Positions 52,146 to 63,027 are shown, numbered from the stretch's first letter. The stretch is 64,000 nucleotides of DNA from Sphingomicrobium clamense (GCF_019264355.1 NZ_JAHVAH010000001.1:2092001-2156000); one strand, 5' to 3'. The notes: generated by a model from the letters alone, not told the origin. Program-made: numbers and translations.

Positions 52146-52907
52146 TCAGGAAGACAGCAGCCGCCTGAGACGACCCGGCGCCATGCCCGAAAGGGTCTTC
52201 GCAGTGCGCGTCAGGTGCGCCTGGTCGGCAAAACCCGCCCCGGCCGCAGCGGCCACGGGTGTCTCGCCGTCCTCGATCAGCAAGCGCACCGCCCGCCCGG
52301 CCTTGCAGTGCAGGCGATAGCGACTGGGGCTGATCCCCAGATGCCGCTGGAAGGCTCGCGAGAGCTGCACGCGATGAATGCCATGCTGGCGCGCCACTTC
52401 CCCGACCTCGGCGAGCGGGTCGTCGGCAAAATGCTCGGCGACATGGCGTAGCCATAGCGGCGTGCGGCGCAGCGGCTCCCGCTCGACTCCCATCGCCCCG
52501 ACAAGGTCGCTCACCGCCTCCTCCGCCGCGATGCAGCCATCGAACATCAACTGCATCGTGCGCCCGATCTCGGCCTCGCTGCGCGTGAACGGCATGAAGT
52601 CCAGTCCAGGATCGACATCGTTGCGGTAATTGATCGACAGGATCAGCGCGCCGTCGCGCCCGAAGCGACAGGCATGGCGCGCGCCCGCCGGCTTGTATCC
52701 ATGGACGCAGCCCGTCGGCTCCCCGTCGCCGCCATCCGCCTGCTCCTCGAACCCGCCAGTAAGCATGAAGGTCAGCTGCGCGCGGCGATGCTCGTGTCGC
52801 GGGTGCTGGACGCCGGCGGCATAATAGACGAGCCCCGCCTCATAGGCGTCGGTCCGCTCAACGACGCGCCAGCGCGATCCGTCGGGGGCGGTGTGTAGCG
52901 GCTCCAT
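52146..52907 (-). CDS. AraC-family transcriptional regulator
   Basis: About 253-aa regulator. An N-terminal cupin-like sensor region (HEHRRAQLTFMLTGGFEE near residues 40-55) is followed by a linker and a C-terminal AraC DNA-binding domain with two helix-turn-helices, ending GAGFADQAHLTRTAKTLSGMAPGRLRR. I prefer ATG 52907, which leaves an 82-bp divergent promoter toward the hydrolase gene; ATG 52991 would overlap that gene. Likely targets are the adjacent serine hydrolase gene and the divergent hydrolase-P450 pair. Confidence 0.87.
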   Translation of the reverse strand: MEPLHTAPDGSRWRVVERTDAYEAGLVYYAAGVQHPRHEHRRAQLTFMLTGGFEEQADGGDGEPTGCVHGYKPAGARHACRFGRDGALILSINYRNDVDPGLDFMPFTRSEAEIGRTMQLMFDGCIAAEEAVSDLVGAMGVEREPLRRTPLWLRHVAEHFADDPLAEVGEVARQHGIHRVQLSRAFQRHLGISPSRYRLHCKAGRAVRLLIEDGETPVAAAAGAGFADQAHLTRTAKTLSGMAPGRLRRLLSS

Positions 52908-52989
52908 TCCGACTGTATCACATGAATAATACGCCTTGCGCAAGAGCGACGCTTGCTCCGCTTTCGCTTTTCGCCCATCACTCGCGGCC

Positions 52990-54144
52990 ATGGGCGGGGT
53001 GCGTACACGATTGGTAGTCTATCTCAGCGGGTTCGACCCGCGTGGGGCGCGCCACTATCACCAACTCTATCGGCGGGAAGCCGAAAAGCAGGCCGCGGTC
53101 ACGGGTCAGCAGACCGACGTCGGCGCGCGCGAGCGCATCGGCGAGCATCTTGTCGGCTGGCAAATCCGCTCGGGCGAAACGACGACCGACTATCGCTATT
53201 TCGAATGGGACGACATCGTTCGCGACCATTGGCCGCGCCGCCCGCTCGCCATTGGCTGGACCACCTTGCGTTCCGGCTTCCAGATGCTTGGCGTCGGGGC
53301 ATTCAAACGCACGTTTCAGTGGAGTTGGCCGGCAGGCGTGACCGCCATGCTGCCCTTCGCAGCGCTCATCCACCTCCTTGCCATCGCGCTCGCCATCATC
53401 GTCGCAGGCTATGCCATTGGCGGGACGACCGGTCTGCTGGCCGGAACAGCCCTGGCGGTCGCCTTGCTGTCCCTGGGGGCCTGGCTCGAGCGCAAGTTCA
53501 ACATCGCCTGGATCAGCCGGGTCGTGAACTTCCACTTCGTCGACGGCGCCGGCAAGGCGCCCGATCTGGCGGAGCGATTGCACGACCTCGCCGATGACGT
53601 CGATCCGACCGGCTATGACGAAGTCCTGATCGTCGGACACAGCTATGGCACCTCGCTCGCCATCAGCTTTGTCGCGCGCTTGCTCGAGCGGCATCCGACG
53701 CAACGCCTTTCGCTCCTGACCTTGGGCCAGACGACACCATGGCTGACCTTTCACCCGAAGGCCGACGCCATGCGCGCGGACATCGCGGCCGTGGCGACCA
53801 GCGAGCGTGTCGACTGGATCGATGTCTCCGCGCCCCCCGACGGCGCCTGTTTCGCGCTGGTCGACCCCTATACCGTCGTCGGCGACCGCGATGCCGACCG
53901 CGCCAACCCAAAGCTGCTCAATGCCAAGTTCCACGAGAGCATGGCCGGTACCGCCTTCGCCAAATCGACCCGCGACTGGATGCAGCTCCACTTCCAATAT
54001 CTCATGGCGACCGCGCACCGAGCCGAATACGACTATTTCGCGATCACCGCCGGCGACCGGGCCCTCGCCGACCGCTTCGCCCATCGCCCGTCGGTACGCG
54101 ACTTTACCCGGCTACGCGCCAAGTCCATGAAAGCGGTTCGATGA
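52990..54144 (+). CDS. membrane-spanning alpha/beta-hydrolase-like protein
   Basis: 384-aa protein. It opens with RLVVYLSGFDPRGARHYH, a lipase-like first strand and loop. Two adjacent membrane helices occupy about residues 117-160, and then VLIVGHSYGTSLAISFVARLL carries the nucleophile elbow GHSYG. Further acid and His candidates follow in FALVDPYTVVGDRD and NAKFHESMAG. I take ATG 52990 as the start because the conserved strand begins there. The stop overlaps the P450 ATG (ATGA), so the two enzymes are co-translated. Substrate unknown; a lipid or ester is plausible given the membrane helices. Confidence 0.75.
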   Translation: MGGVRTRLVVYLSGFDPRGARHYHQLYRREAEKQAAVTGQQTDVGARERIGEHLVGWQIRSGETTTDYRYFEWDDIVRDHWPRRPLAIGWTTLRSGFQMLGVGAFKRTFQWSWPAGVTAMLPFAALIHLLAIALAIIVAGYAIGGTTGLLAGTALAVALLSLGAWLERKFNIAWISRVVNFHFVDGAGKAPDLAERLHDLADDVDPTGYDEVLIVGHSYGTSLAISFVARLLERHPTQRLSLLTLGQTTPWLTFHPKADAMRADIAAVATSERVDWIDVSAPPDGACFALVDPYTVVGDRDADRANPKLLNAKFHESMAGTAFAKSTRDWMQLHFQYLMATAHRAEYDYFAITAGDRALADRFAHRPSVRDFTRLRAKSMKAVR

Positions 54145-55517
54145 CCGCATTCGTCCCGCCCAAGCCGCCCACCAACCCGAAGAAGCTCAACCCGCTCGTG
54201 CGCTTTTTCAAAAGCTTCAACTGTTCGATCCGGCCGCTCTACGAGCGCAGCTACAAGATGAAGATGGGCGACGTCCGGCTGCCCGGGCGCACGATGTATT
54301 TCGTCAACCAGCCCGAACTGGTCAACGAGATCCTCCAGGCCGATGTCGACCGCTTCCCCAAGTCCGACCTCATGTCGACCATGCTCGAGCTCATCCTCGG
54401 CCAGTCGATCTTCAATTCCAACGGCGACCTCTGGCGACAGCAGCGTCGCATGATGGACCCCGCCTTCGACATCACGCGGATCAAGAGTATCTTCCCGCTG
54501 ATGCGCGAGGCCGCCGACGCCATGGCGCAGCGTTTCGACGAGGGCGCTGCAGGACCCGACACCGCAATCGACCTCGAAATGACGCACGTCACAGCCGACG
54601 TCATCTTCCGCACCATCTACTCGCAGCCGTTCAGCCGCGAGGATGCCGAAGCGATCTTCGAGAATTTCGAGCATTTCCAGCAGCTCGCCTGGCTCCACGG
54701 GGTCTGGTCGCTCGCGGGCGTCCCGCACTGGCTGTCGGTCGGCAAATGGCGCGCGAAGAAATATGCCGCGCGCATCCGCGAGCTGCTCCACCGCCCCGTG
54801 CGGCAGCGCCTCGCCGCGATCCAGCAGGGCGAGGAGATCCCCGAGGGCGACCTCCTAACCAGCTTCATCCGTGCGCGCGACCCCGAGACCGGCAAGGTCT
54901 TCACCGAAGAGGAACTGGTCGACCAGATCGGAATCATGTTCCTCGCCGGCCACGAAACCAGCGCGTCGGCGCTCGCCTGGGCGCTCTATCTGATCGCCAA
55001 CGTGCCCGAAGTGCAGGAGCGGATGCAGGCCGAGGCCGACGCCGTCTTCGCCGACGGCCCCATCGAATTCGCCAAGATGAAGCGGCTGGGTTTCACCCGC
55101 GACGTGTTCCGCGAGGCGCTGCGCCTCTATCCGCCCGTCACCTTCGTTCCGCGCGACGCTGCGCAGCCCGAGCATATGCGCAAAAAGGATATCCTTCCCG
55201 GCGCCATCCTGTTCGTGTCGCCCTGGTTGATGCACCGCCATGTCGATCACTGGGACGATCCCGACGTCTTCGATCCCGGCCGGTACAAGCGGAAGGAAAC
55301 GAAGGAGAGCGAACGCAAGGCCTACCTTCCCTTCTCGAAGGGCCCGCGCGTCTGCCTCGGCGCGGCGTTCGCGCTCCAGGAAGCGGTCATCATCCTCGCG
55401 ACGATCATGCGCGACTGGACGGTCAACCCGGTGGAAGGCCATGTGCCCAAACCCATTTCGCGCCTCACGCTGAGGAGCGAGAACGGGATCCGCTTGCAGA
55501 TGGAGCGCCGGCGCTAG
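54141..55517 (+). CDS. cytochrome P450
   Basis: 458-aa heme monooxygenase. The I-helix AGHETSASALAW (residues 269-280) has the acid/Thr-type oxygen-activation pocket, ExxR is in REALRLYPP, and the heme-binding loop FSKGPRVCLGAAFALQE supplies the thiolate Cys405. It is soluble, with no membrane anchor. ATG 54141 overlaps the stop of the hydrolase gene. The substrate cannot be read from sequence; the hydrolase partner suggests a hydrophobic ester or lipid. The end overlaps the convergent small membrane protein gene by four bases. Confidence 0.93.
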   Translation: MTAFVPPKPPTNPKKLNPLVRFFKSFNCSIRPLYERSYKMKMGDVRLPGRTMYFVNQPELVNEILQADVDRFPKSDLMSTMLELILGQSIFNSNGDLWRQQRRMMDPAFDITRIKSIFPLMREAADAMAQRFDEGAAGPDTAIDLEMTHVTADVIFRTIYSQPFSREDAEAIFENFEHFQQLAWLHGVWSLAGVPHWLSVGKWRAKKYAARIRELLHRPVRQRLAAIQQGEEIPEGDLLTSFIRARDPETGKVFTEEELVDQIGIMFLAGHETSASALAWALYLIANVPEVQERMQAEADAVFADGPIEFAKMKRLGFTRDVFREALRLYPPVTFVPRDAAQPEHMRKKDILPGAILFVSPWLMHRHVDHWDDPDVFDPGRYKRKETKESERKAYLPFSKGPRVCLGAAFALQEAVIILATIMRDWTVNPVEGHVPKPISRLTLRSENGIRLQMERRR

Positions 55518-55771
55518 CGCCCGGTCAGCGCGTCTCTCAGGCCCAGGTCGAGCAACAGGTCGGAGCCGATCGCGAACATCGCCAGCGCGCCGACCATGTT
55601 GAGCGCGACCAGCGTCTTGAACTTTGCCTCGCCCGCCTCTTCGCGGGTCATCCTAGTCTTGTAGAGCGGGATGATCCCGTCGCGCATCGCCACCACGACG
55701 CGCTTGACCAGCAGCCCCGCCACGATCAGCGCGACGATCCCGGTGAACAGGTCTACGGCAGCATCGTTCAT
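55514..55771 (-). CDS. small membrane protein of unknown function
   Basis: 85-aa protein with two hydrophobic helices (about residues 7-27 and 53-74) separated by a basic and acidic loop containing PLYKTRMTREEAGEAKF. Its start at 55771 overlaps the stop of the epimerase gene, so it belongs to the pccB - epimerase transcript. I do not recognise the family. Confidence 0.6.
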   Translation of the reverse strand: MNDAAVDLFTGIVALIVAGLLVKRVVVAMRDGIIPLYKTRMTREEAGEAKFKTLVALNMVGALAMFAIGSDLLLDLGLRDALTGR

Positions 55772-56190
55772 CAGTGCGCCTGCTTCGGACTTTCCATGAT
55801 TTCGGTCAGCACGCCTTCCATGTCCTTGGGGTGGAGGAAGAAGATCGGCGTGCCATGCGCCCCCGTGCGCGTGGGCCCGAGAATGCGCTTGCCGATCCCC
55901 TCGAACCAGGCCCGCGCCTCTTCGATGTCGGGCACTTCGAAGCAGAGATGATGCTGCCCGCCGAGCGGGTTCTTCTCGAGAAACTTGTGAATCGGCGAAT
56001 TGTCACCCAGCGGCTCGATCAGCTCGATCTGCGAATTGGGTGTGTCGACGAAGCAGACCTTGACCCCCTGCGCCGGCAGGTCGAACGGCTCCATCGTCAC
56101 GCTTGCGCCCATCGTCGACTCATAATGTTTGATCGACGCCTCGATCGACGTCGTCGCGACCCCGACATGGTTGAGCCTACCCAGCTTCAT
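55771..56190 (-). CDS. mce: methylmalonyl-CoA epimerase
   Basis: 139-aa VOC-fold enzyme interconverting (S)- and (R)-methylmalonyl-CoA. It starts MKLGRLNHVGVATTSIE, has FVDTPNSQIELIEPLGDNSPIHKFLEKNPLGGQHHLCFEVPDIEEA split through its centre and ends PKDMEGVLTEIMES. The metal ligands are the His in NHVGVA, the His pair in GQHHLCFEV and the Glu near the C-terminus. It lies about 35 bp downstream of pccB on the same strand. Confidence 0.93.
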   Translation of the reverse strand: MKLGRLNHVGVATTSIEASIKHYESTMGASVTMEPFDLPAQGVKVCFVDTPNSQIELIEPLGDNSPIHKFLEKNPLGGQHHLCFEVPDIEEARAWFEGIGKRILGPTRTGAHGTPIFFLHPKDMEGVLTEIMESPKQAH

Positions 56191-56225
56191 TTTTTCGCTC
56201 CTATCACTTCAGCCATGGTGCACTC

Positions 56226-57758
56226 CTAGAGCGGAATATTGTCGTGCTTCTTCCACGGGTTTTCGAGGCTCTTGTTGCGCAGCTTGCGTAGCCCCTGCGC
56301 AACCCGCTTCCTCGTCGAGTGCGGCATGATCACGTCGTCGATGAAGCCCTTCGACGCCGCCACGAACGGGTTGGCGAAGCGCTCTTCATATTCGGCCGTC
56401 TTCTCTGCAATCTTGTCGGGATCGTCGCGATCCTTGCGGAAGATGATTTCGACCGCGCCCTTGGCGCCCATCACCGCGATTTCCGCGCTCGGCCAGGCAT
56501 AGTTCAAATCGCCGCGCAGATGCTTCGACGCCATCACGTCATACGCCCCGCCATAAGCTTTGCGCGTGATCACCGTGATCTTGGGCACCGTCGCCTCGGC
56601 ATAGGCGAACAGCAATTTGGCGCCATGCTTGATGATGCCGTGATGCTCCTGACCCACACCCGGCAGGAAGCCCGGCACGTCGACGAAGGTCAGGATCGGG
56701 ATTTCGAATGCATCGCAGAAGCGCACGAACCGCGCGGCCTTCTTCGACGAATTGATGTCGAGCACGCCCGCCAGCACCATCGGCTGGTTTGCGACCACGC
56801 CCACCGTGCGCCCCTCGATGCGGCAGAAGCCGACGATGATGTTGGCGGCATGATTGGGCTGGATCTCGAAGAAACGACCCTCGTCGGCCGTTTTCCGAAT
56901 GACTTCGTGCATGTCGTAGGGCTGGTTGGCACTCGCCGGGATGACGCTGTCGAGACTGTCTTCGATCCGGTCCCACGGATCCTCGGTCGGAACCTCGGGC
57001 ACCTCGTCCTGATTGCTCGACGGCAGATAGGAGAAGAATTCGCGCGTCGCGAGCAGCGCGTCGATGTCATTCTCGAACGCCGCGTCGGCCACACCCGACT
57101 TGGTCGTGTGCGTCTTCGCCCCGCCCAGCTCTTCCTGCGTCACTTCCTCGTTGGTCACCGTCTTTACGACTTCAGGGCCGGTGACAAACATGTAGCTCGT
57201 ATCCTCGACCATGAAGATAAAGTCGGTCATGGCGGGCGAGTAGACCGCCCCGCCCGCACACGGGCCCATAATGACCGACAGCTGCGGGACGACGCCCGAG
57301 GCGAGCACGTTGCGCTGGAATACCTCGGCATAACCCGCGAGGCTGGCGACGCCTTCTTGGATGCGCGCACCGCCCGAATCGTTGAGCCCGATGACCGGTG
57401 CGCCGACCTTCATCGCCGCGTCCATGATCTTGCAGATCTTTTCCGCATGCCGCTCCGACAGCGACCCGCCGAACACGGTGAAGTCCTGCGCGAAGACGTA
57501 GGTCAGCCGCCCGTTGATCGTCCCCGACCCGGTCACGACCCCGTCGCCCGGGATGTGATGCTCGTCCATGCCGAAATCGATCGCGTTATGTTCGACGAAC
57601 ATGTCGACTTCTTCGAAGCTGCCGGGATCGAGCAGCACTTCCAACCGCTCGCGCGCGGTCAGGCGCCCCTTGGCATGCTGCGCGTCGATCCGCTTCTGCC
57701 CGCCCCCCAGGCGCGCGCGCTCGCGGCGGTCTTCAAGTTCTTCGATGGTCGTACCCAA
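56226..57758 (-). CDS. pccB: propionyl-CoA carboxylase beta subunit
   Basis: 510-aa carboxyltransferase subunit that transfers CO2 from biotin to propionyl-CoA, giving (S)-methylmalonyl-CoA. Hallmarks are [74 protein letters not shown], the [10 protein letters not shown] loop and [18 protein letters not shown]. The protein ends [11 protein letters not shown], as is usual for propionyl-CoA-type subunits. The normal length of 510 aa supports an intact enzyme. It opens the minus-strand transcript with the epimerase and small membrane protein genes. Confidence 0.95.
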   Translation of the reverse strand: MGTTIEELEDRRERARLGGGQKRIDAQHAKGRLTARERLEVLLDPGSFEEVDMFVEHNAIDFGMDEHHIPGDGVVTGSGTINGRLTYVFAQDFTVFGGSLSERHAEKICKIMDAAMKVGAPVIGLNDSGGARIQEGVASLAGYAEVFQRNVLASGVVPQLSVIMGPCAGGAVYSPAMTDFIFMVEDTSYMFVTGPEVVKTVTNEEVTQEELGGAKTHTTKSGVADAAFENDIDALLATREFFSYLPSSNQDEVPEVPTEDPWDRIEDSLDSVIPASANQPYDMHEVIRKTADEGRFFEIQPNHAANIIVGFCRIEGRTVGVVANQPMVLAGVLDINSSKKAARFVRFCDAFEIPILTFVDVPGFLPGVGQEHHGIIKHGAKLLFAYAEATVPKITVITRKAYGGAYDVMASKHLRGDLNYAWPSAEIAVMGAKGAVEIIFRKDRDDPDKIAEKTAEYEERFANPFVAASKGFIDDVIMPHSTRKRVAQGLRKLRNKSLENPWKKHDNIPL

Positions 57759-57806
57759 AACACCTCTCCTGTTGGCAGCGCGCGTGGCACAGGAAGGCGG
57801 GAGGCG

Positions 57807-58640
57807 TCAATTCTCCGCGAGCGGCGGGGTCGGGTTGGGTCGCTCCTGCGCTGCACCCGGATAACGCGCCTCGAACAGGGTCGTTGCCTCGGGATTGCCC
57901 ACGTTTGTCACGTCCGCATCGCCGCACGCCTCGCGCAGTTTCTTGGCCGCGTCCCACTCTTCGTTGAACGGGTTGGGCGCGCCCCAGCTGAATTGCTCGC
58001 CGACCTTGCCGCGGGTGCGCGTCGTCGTGCGATCGACCAGCACCAGCTCGCCGTCGCGCACGTCGACTCCGGTCTCCGCATGGAAAAAGGCCAGCCGCCT
58101 GATGCCGTTGGGCTCTCCGACCCAAAGGCACCCATTTTCGAGAAAGATGCGCCCCTGTCCGAGCGCTTCGAGCTGGAACACGGTGCGCTGCGGTTCGACC
58201 GGCATGAAGCGGACATATTCGGACGCCGCAAGGCTCATCGCGCTGATCTGGAGCGGATGGACGAAGGTCAGCCCGACATAAGGCGGGATGTCCCAGCCCT
58301 GCTCGGCGACCAGCGCGTCGAAATCCGCTTCGGTCACCGCCAGGTCGAACATCGCGCTTCCGCCACCGGTGCCCCAGCCTGCGAGGACGCCGTCCTGTTC
58401 GAGCATGTCGGCCAGCGGCGTGATCTCGGCGCGGAGCGAGCGGTCGTTGCCGACCCACAGGTCGGTCGCCTCGCGGGTGATCCGCTCATAGGGCCGCTCG
58501 TGCTCGGCGGCGAGCAAGGGCGCCGGATCGGTAGGCTCGGCCTCGAGGATCGTCGGCCAGTCCGCATCGGGCTCGGCTTCGGGCTTCTCGCCCAGCGGCG
58601 AACAGGCGGCGAGCATCAGGACTGGCAAAACAAGACGCAT
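57807..58640 (-). CDS. lipoprotein of unknown function
   Basis: 277-aa lipoprotein. The signal peptide MRLVLPVLMLAAC ends in a lipobox with Cys13 followed by SPLGEK. The mature protein is acidic, with two Cys (in ENGCLW and REACGD), a GWGTGGGSAMFDL segment and ERPNPTPPLAEN at the end. I choose ATG 58640; a longer reading to 59066 crosses two other genes. No family recognised. It is downstream of the XRE/DUF2975 pair on the same strand. Confidence 0.72.
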   Translation of the reverse strand: MRLVLPVLMLAACSPLGEKPEAEPDADWPTILEAEPTDPAPLLAAEHERPYERITREATDLWVGNDRSLRAEITPLADMLEQDGVLAGWGTGGGSAMFDLAVTEADFDALVAEQGWDIPPYVGLTFVHPLQISAMSLAASEYVRFMPVEPQRTVFQLEALGQGRIFLENGCLWVGEPNGIRRLAFFHAETGVDVRDGELVLVDRTTTRTRGKVGEQFSWGAPNPFNEEWDAAKKLREACGDADVTNVGNPEATTLFEARYPGAAQERPNPTPPLAEN

Positions 58641-58696
58641 TCGATCTCCCTCTCGATGTCCCGAACGCGCCTCGCCTTTAAAAAGATGCGATAAGG

Positions 58697-58927
58697 TCAG
58701 CCCTGCCCGCGCTCTTCCTCTTCGTCGGCGCGATATTCGAACAGGTCGCCCGGCTGGCAATCGAGCTCGCGGCATAGCGCCTCCATCGTGCGGTACCGCA
58801 CGCCGTGCACCTTGCCGTTCTTGAGCAGCGAGAGGTTGGTATTCGACATGCCGATCCGCTCGGCCAGTTCCTTCAGGCTCATCTTCTTCTTGGCCATCAT
58901 GACGTCGATATTGGTGACGATCGCCAT
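58697..58927 (-). CDS. XRE-family (YozG-like) transcriptional regulator
   Basis: 76-aa helix-turn-helix regulator. The HTH reads MSLKELAERIGMSNTNLSLLKNGKVHGVRYRTMEALCRELDCQPGDLFEY over its length, with recognition helix at NTNLSLLKNGKV; the short acidic tail (EEEERGQG) follows. The family pairs with DUF2975 membrane proteins. The start at 58927 overlaps the DUF2975 stop, so the two are one operon, and it probably regulates its own promoter, possibly at the palindrome at 59621-59632. Confidence 0.88.
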   Translation of the reverse strand: MAIVTNIDVMMAKKKMSLKELAERIGMSNTNLSLLKNGKVHGVRYRTMEALCRELDCQPGDLFEYRADEEEERGQG

Positions 58928-59547
58928 CAGAGCACTCCCTCGCTATCCTCGCGATATTCCTTGCCGCGCTTGAAAGCATCCGCCGCGACGAAGGCGAGGA
59001 TCGCAAGGATGAGCGCGCTGATCGGCGGGCTATATTCCATCCAGATATTGTTGACGCCGTCGACATCCCAGCTGAGCGACGGATGCAGGATCATCCCGTC
59101 GACCGGATCGATCAGCGACAGGAACCAGGTCTGAACGATCACCGCACCCGCGACGCTTAATACGCAAATTGCCGATAGCGCGAGGCCGATATTCTTCAGC
59201 GCCGCGACGTTCGCATCTTCGAACATCTGGCCTTCGCCAATCCGCTTCAGCAAGTCGCGCAGCTGGAAGAACACGCGCGCCAGCAGCAACAGGAATGCAA
59301 TTTTCAAAACGAGCTGGAAGCCCGCCAGGATGGGCTGGTCCATCACACGGACCTGGCCGTGGTTGGCGTCCCAAAAGCCGCCTTCAAACGGCCGAACGAT
59401 GATGTTGGTGCTCGAAGCGGCGTAGACCGCCTGCCCAAAACTGCCGTCGAAGAGCTTCAGTCCCGCACGCAAGAGCAGGATGCCGATACCCACGATCCAG
59501 AGCCAGCCGAAGAAGGTCAGCAGGCCGCGCAAGAATTTCACACTCAC
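58927..59547 (-). CDS. DUF2975 membrane protein
   Basis: 206-aa inner-membrane protein with four hydrophobic helices (about residues 9-31, 78-98, 112-136 and 171-190). The ARVFFQLRDLLKRIGEGQMFEDANVAALKNIG segment between helices two and three is the DUF2975 signature. Its stop overlaps the XRE gene start, the common arrangement for this pair, in which the membrane protein may sense a signal and modulate the regulator. Function unproven. Confidence 0.85.
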   Translation of the reverse strand: MSVKFLRGLLTFFGWLWIVGIGILLLRAGLKLFDGSFGQAVYAASSTNIIVRPFEGGFWDANHGQVRVMDQPILAGFQLVLKIAFLLLLARVFFQLRDLLKRIGEGQMFEDANVAALKNIGLALSAICVLSVAGAVIVQTWFLSLIDPVDGMILHPSLSWDVDGVNNIWMEYSPPISALILAILAFVAADAFKRGKEYREDSEGVL

Positions 59548-59620
59548 GATGATTCTCTCCCCAATTTCGCAATCAGGGAGCTTTTGACCGATCTTTTCGA
59601 TTCGCGCAAGCTTTTTTATG

Positions 59621-59632
59621 TTTTACGTAAAA
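59621..59632. promoter_or_regulatory. perfect palindrome TTTTACGTAAAA
   Basis: A 12-bp perfect palindrome in a short AT-rich patch, 74 to 85 bp upstream of the DUF2975 start and just beyond the pyruvate kinase stop. Its size, symmetry and place suggest an operator for the co-encoded XRE regulator, or part of the promoter. Inferred only. Confidence 0.4.
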
Positions 59633-59641
59633 TTGTTGCCG

Positions 59642-61117
<1,476 letters not shown>

Positions 61118-61273
61118 CGTCGTTTCTTTCTGTCGCGCCTCCGCCATAGCGGGCTGGTTTTTCCGCGCAACCGCTAGCGACACGTGTTTACGTATGCATG
61201 ACGCCTTGAGCGGCGCGCCGCCCTCGCCTAGGACCGCTGCGAAACCAACCACTTTAGATTCGGAGAACCATCC

Positions 61274-61516
61274 ATGGCCGACGGCGCCATCGCAGCCGAC
61301 CAGCTTCGCCTGCTTATCGAACGCATCGAACGTCTCGAAGAAGAGAAAAAGGGCATCGCGGACGACATCAAGGACGTCTACGCCGAGGCCAAGGCCAACG
61401 GTTATGACACCAAGACCATGCGCAAGATCGTCGCGCTGCGGAAGATGGAGAGCCACGAGCTCCAGGAAATGGACGCGCTGATCGAGACTTACCGCGCCGC
61501 GCTGGGAATGGCGTAA
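61274..61516 (+). CDS. GapR-like (DUF2312) DNA-binding protein
   Basis: 80-aa small helical protein of the DUF2312 family, which includes the Caulobacter nucleoid-associated protein GapR that tracks overtwisted DNA. The coiled-coil region [42 protein letters not shown] reads through the centre, with the basic [11 protein letters not shown] helix. Length and residues fit. It has a well-placed start at 61274. Expected in Alphaproteobacteria. Confidence 0.9.
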   Translation: MADGAIAADQLRLLIERIERLEEEKKGIADDIKDVYAEAKANGYDTKTMRKIVALRKMESHELQEMDALIETYRAALGMA

Positions 61517-61543
61517 GGATCACTCGAAACGGGAGAGACGGTC

Positions 61544-62620
61544 ATGAAGCAGTTCGAAGTGCGGATGGACGATCTCTCCCGATCGAGACTGATCGAACGA
61601 GCGCTTCCCGCGCTCGAAGACGGCGCCATCCGGCTCGCCGTCGAACGCTTCGCCTTCACCGCGAACAACATGACCTATGCCGTCGCCGGCGACATGCTCG
61701 GCTACTGGCAATTCTTCCCCGCGAGCGAGGACGGTTGGGGGCAGATCCCCGTCTGGGCGACCGCAAAGGTTGTCGAGAGCGCGTGCGATGACGTCGCGGT
61801 CGGCGAGCGCTTCTACGGCTATTTCCCGCCCGCCGAGATCGCCAATCTCGTGCCGGGCAAGGTCAGCGAGCGAAGCCTCGTCGACACGGCGCCGCACCGC
61901 CAAGCGCTACCACAGCTCTACAACCATTATCGTCGCCTCCCAGCCGAGCCCGACGCGGCGCGTGACAACGTCCAGATCCTCCTCGCCCCGCTCCACATGA
62001 CATCCTTTTGTCTGTGGGACGTGCTCAAGGAGCGCGACTGGCACAGCGCGGACCGCATCCTCATCTCGAGCGCTTCGTCGAAGACTTCGCTCGGCCTCGC
62101 GTACGGCCTCCACCAAGACGACGCCGCGCCCAAAACGGTCGGCCTCACGTCGCCCGGAAATGTCGACTTCGTCCAAGGGACCGGACTCTACGACGAGGTC
62201 CTCGCCTATGACGACGTCGACAAACTCGACGAGGCGAAGAGCGTGCTCGTCGACATGGCCGGCATGCCCTTGCTGGTCGCCGCCCTGTTCGCGCGGCTCG
62301 GCGACCGTCTCGTCTATCGCTACAACGTCGGCGCGACCCACGCGCCCGGGGCGGACACCGCTTTGTCCGGTGGCGGCTCGGGGCAGAGCGACGCGAAGGA
62401 AATGTTCTTCGCCCCGCGCTACATCCTCGAACGCGTCAAGCTATGGGGCCCGGCCGAATATGACCGCCGCTCGGGCGACTTCGTCGCCAAAGCCGCCAAG
62501 GCCACCGCAGGCTGGATGACCATTGAAGAACGCGCCGGCCTTCCCACGTTGCAGGACGTCTACGCCCGCTTCCACGACGGCAGCTGGCCCCCCGACCAAG
62601 GTTTGGTGATCGTCCCCTGA
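61544..62620 (+). CDS. DUF2855 family protein
   Basis: 358-aa soluble protein of unknown function. It contains RFAFTANNMTYAVAGDMLGYWQFFP and later ILISSASSKTSLGLAYGL, GNVDFVQGTGLYDEVLAYD and VDMAGMPLLVAALFARLGD, which look like a zinc-independent medium-chain dehydrogenase/quinone-reductase-like fold with a nucleotide-binding core. I associate this with DUF2855. It starts 27 bp after the GapR-like gene, with a ribosome-site-like GGAGAG just upstream, and may share its transcript. Confidence 0.82.
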   Translation: MKQFEVRMDDLSRSRLIERALPALEDGAIRLAVERFAFTANNMTYAVAGDMLGYWQFFPASEDGWGQIPVWATAKVVESACDDVAVGERFYGYFPPAEIANLVPGKVSERSLVDTAPHRQALPQLYNHYRRLPAEPDAARDNVQILLAPLHMTSFCLWDVLKERDWHSADRILISSASSKTSLGLAYGLHQDDAAPKTVGLTSPGNVDFVQGTGLYDEVLAYDDVDKLDEAKSVLVDMAGMPLLVAALFARLGDRLVYRYNVGATHAPGADTALSGGGSGQSDAKEMFFAPRYILERVKLWGPAEYDRRSGDFVAKAAKATAGWMTIEERAGLPTLQDVYARFHDGSWPPDQGLVIVP

Positions 62621-62644
62621 TCGCCGCCACAACAGGAGCTTCCC

Positions 62645-62965
62645 ATGATCGTCACCACCACCCCGTCCGTCGACGGCCACCAAGTCCAGGACTATCTCGG
62701 CATCGTCACCGGCGAAGTCATCGTCGGCGCCAACATGTTCCGCGACATCTTCGCCTCGATCCGCGACCTCGTGGGCGGGCGCGCGGGTGCCTATGAGGAA
62801 GTGCTCGAACGCGCGCGCCGCGAAGCGATTCTCGAAATGGTCGACAAGTGCCGCCGCCTCGGCGGTGACGCGGTCGTCGGCTGCGATCTCGACTATGAAG
62901 TGCTCGGCAAGGCCGGCTCGATGCTGATGGTCTCGATCTCGGGCACCGCGGTGAAGCTGCGCTAA
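62645..62965 (+). CDS. YbjQ family (heavy-metal-binding-type) protein
   Basis: 106-aa small oligomeric protein of the YbjQ/DUF74 family. [61 protein letters not shown] and the final [11 protein letters not shown] are characteristic. The Cys residues at about 73 and 85 are sometimes linked to metal binding. The ATG at 62645 has AGGAG seven to eight bases upstream. Function not established. Confidence 0.88.
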   Translation: MIVTTTPSVDGHQVQDYLGIVTGEVIVGANMFRDIFASIRDLVGGRAGAYEEVLERARREAILEMVDKCRRLGGDAVVGCDLDYEVLGKAGSMLMVSISGTAVKLR

Positions 62966-63027
62966 GCCATTGAACTTGCCGCTCCTCCCCCTATAGGGTC
63001 GGGCCAAAGCAAACCAAGAGGACCCCG

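Noticed and set aside
61187..61194. TTTACGTA upstream of pyk resembling the palindrome at 59621
   Set aside because: Only eight bases match and the promoter context differs; probably chance.
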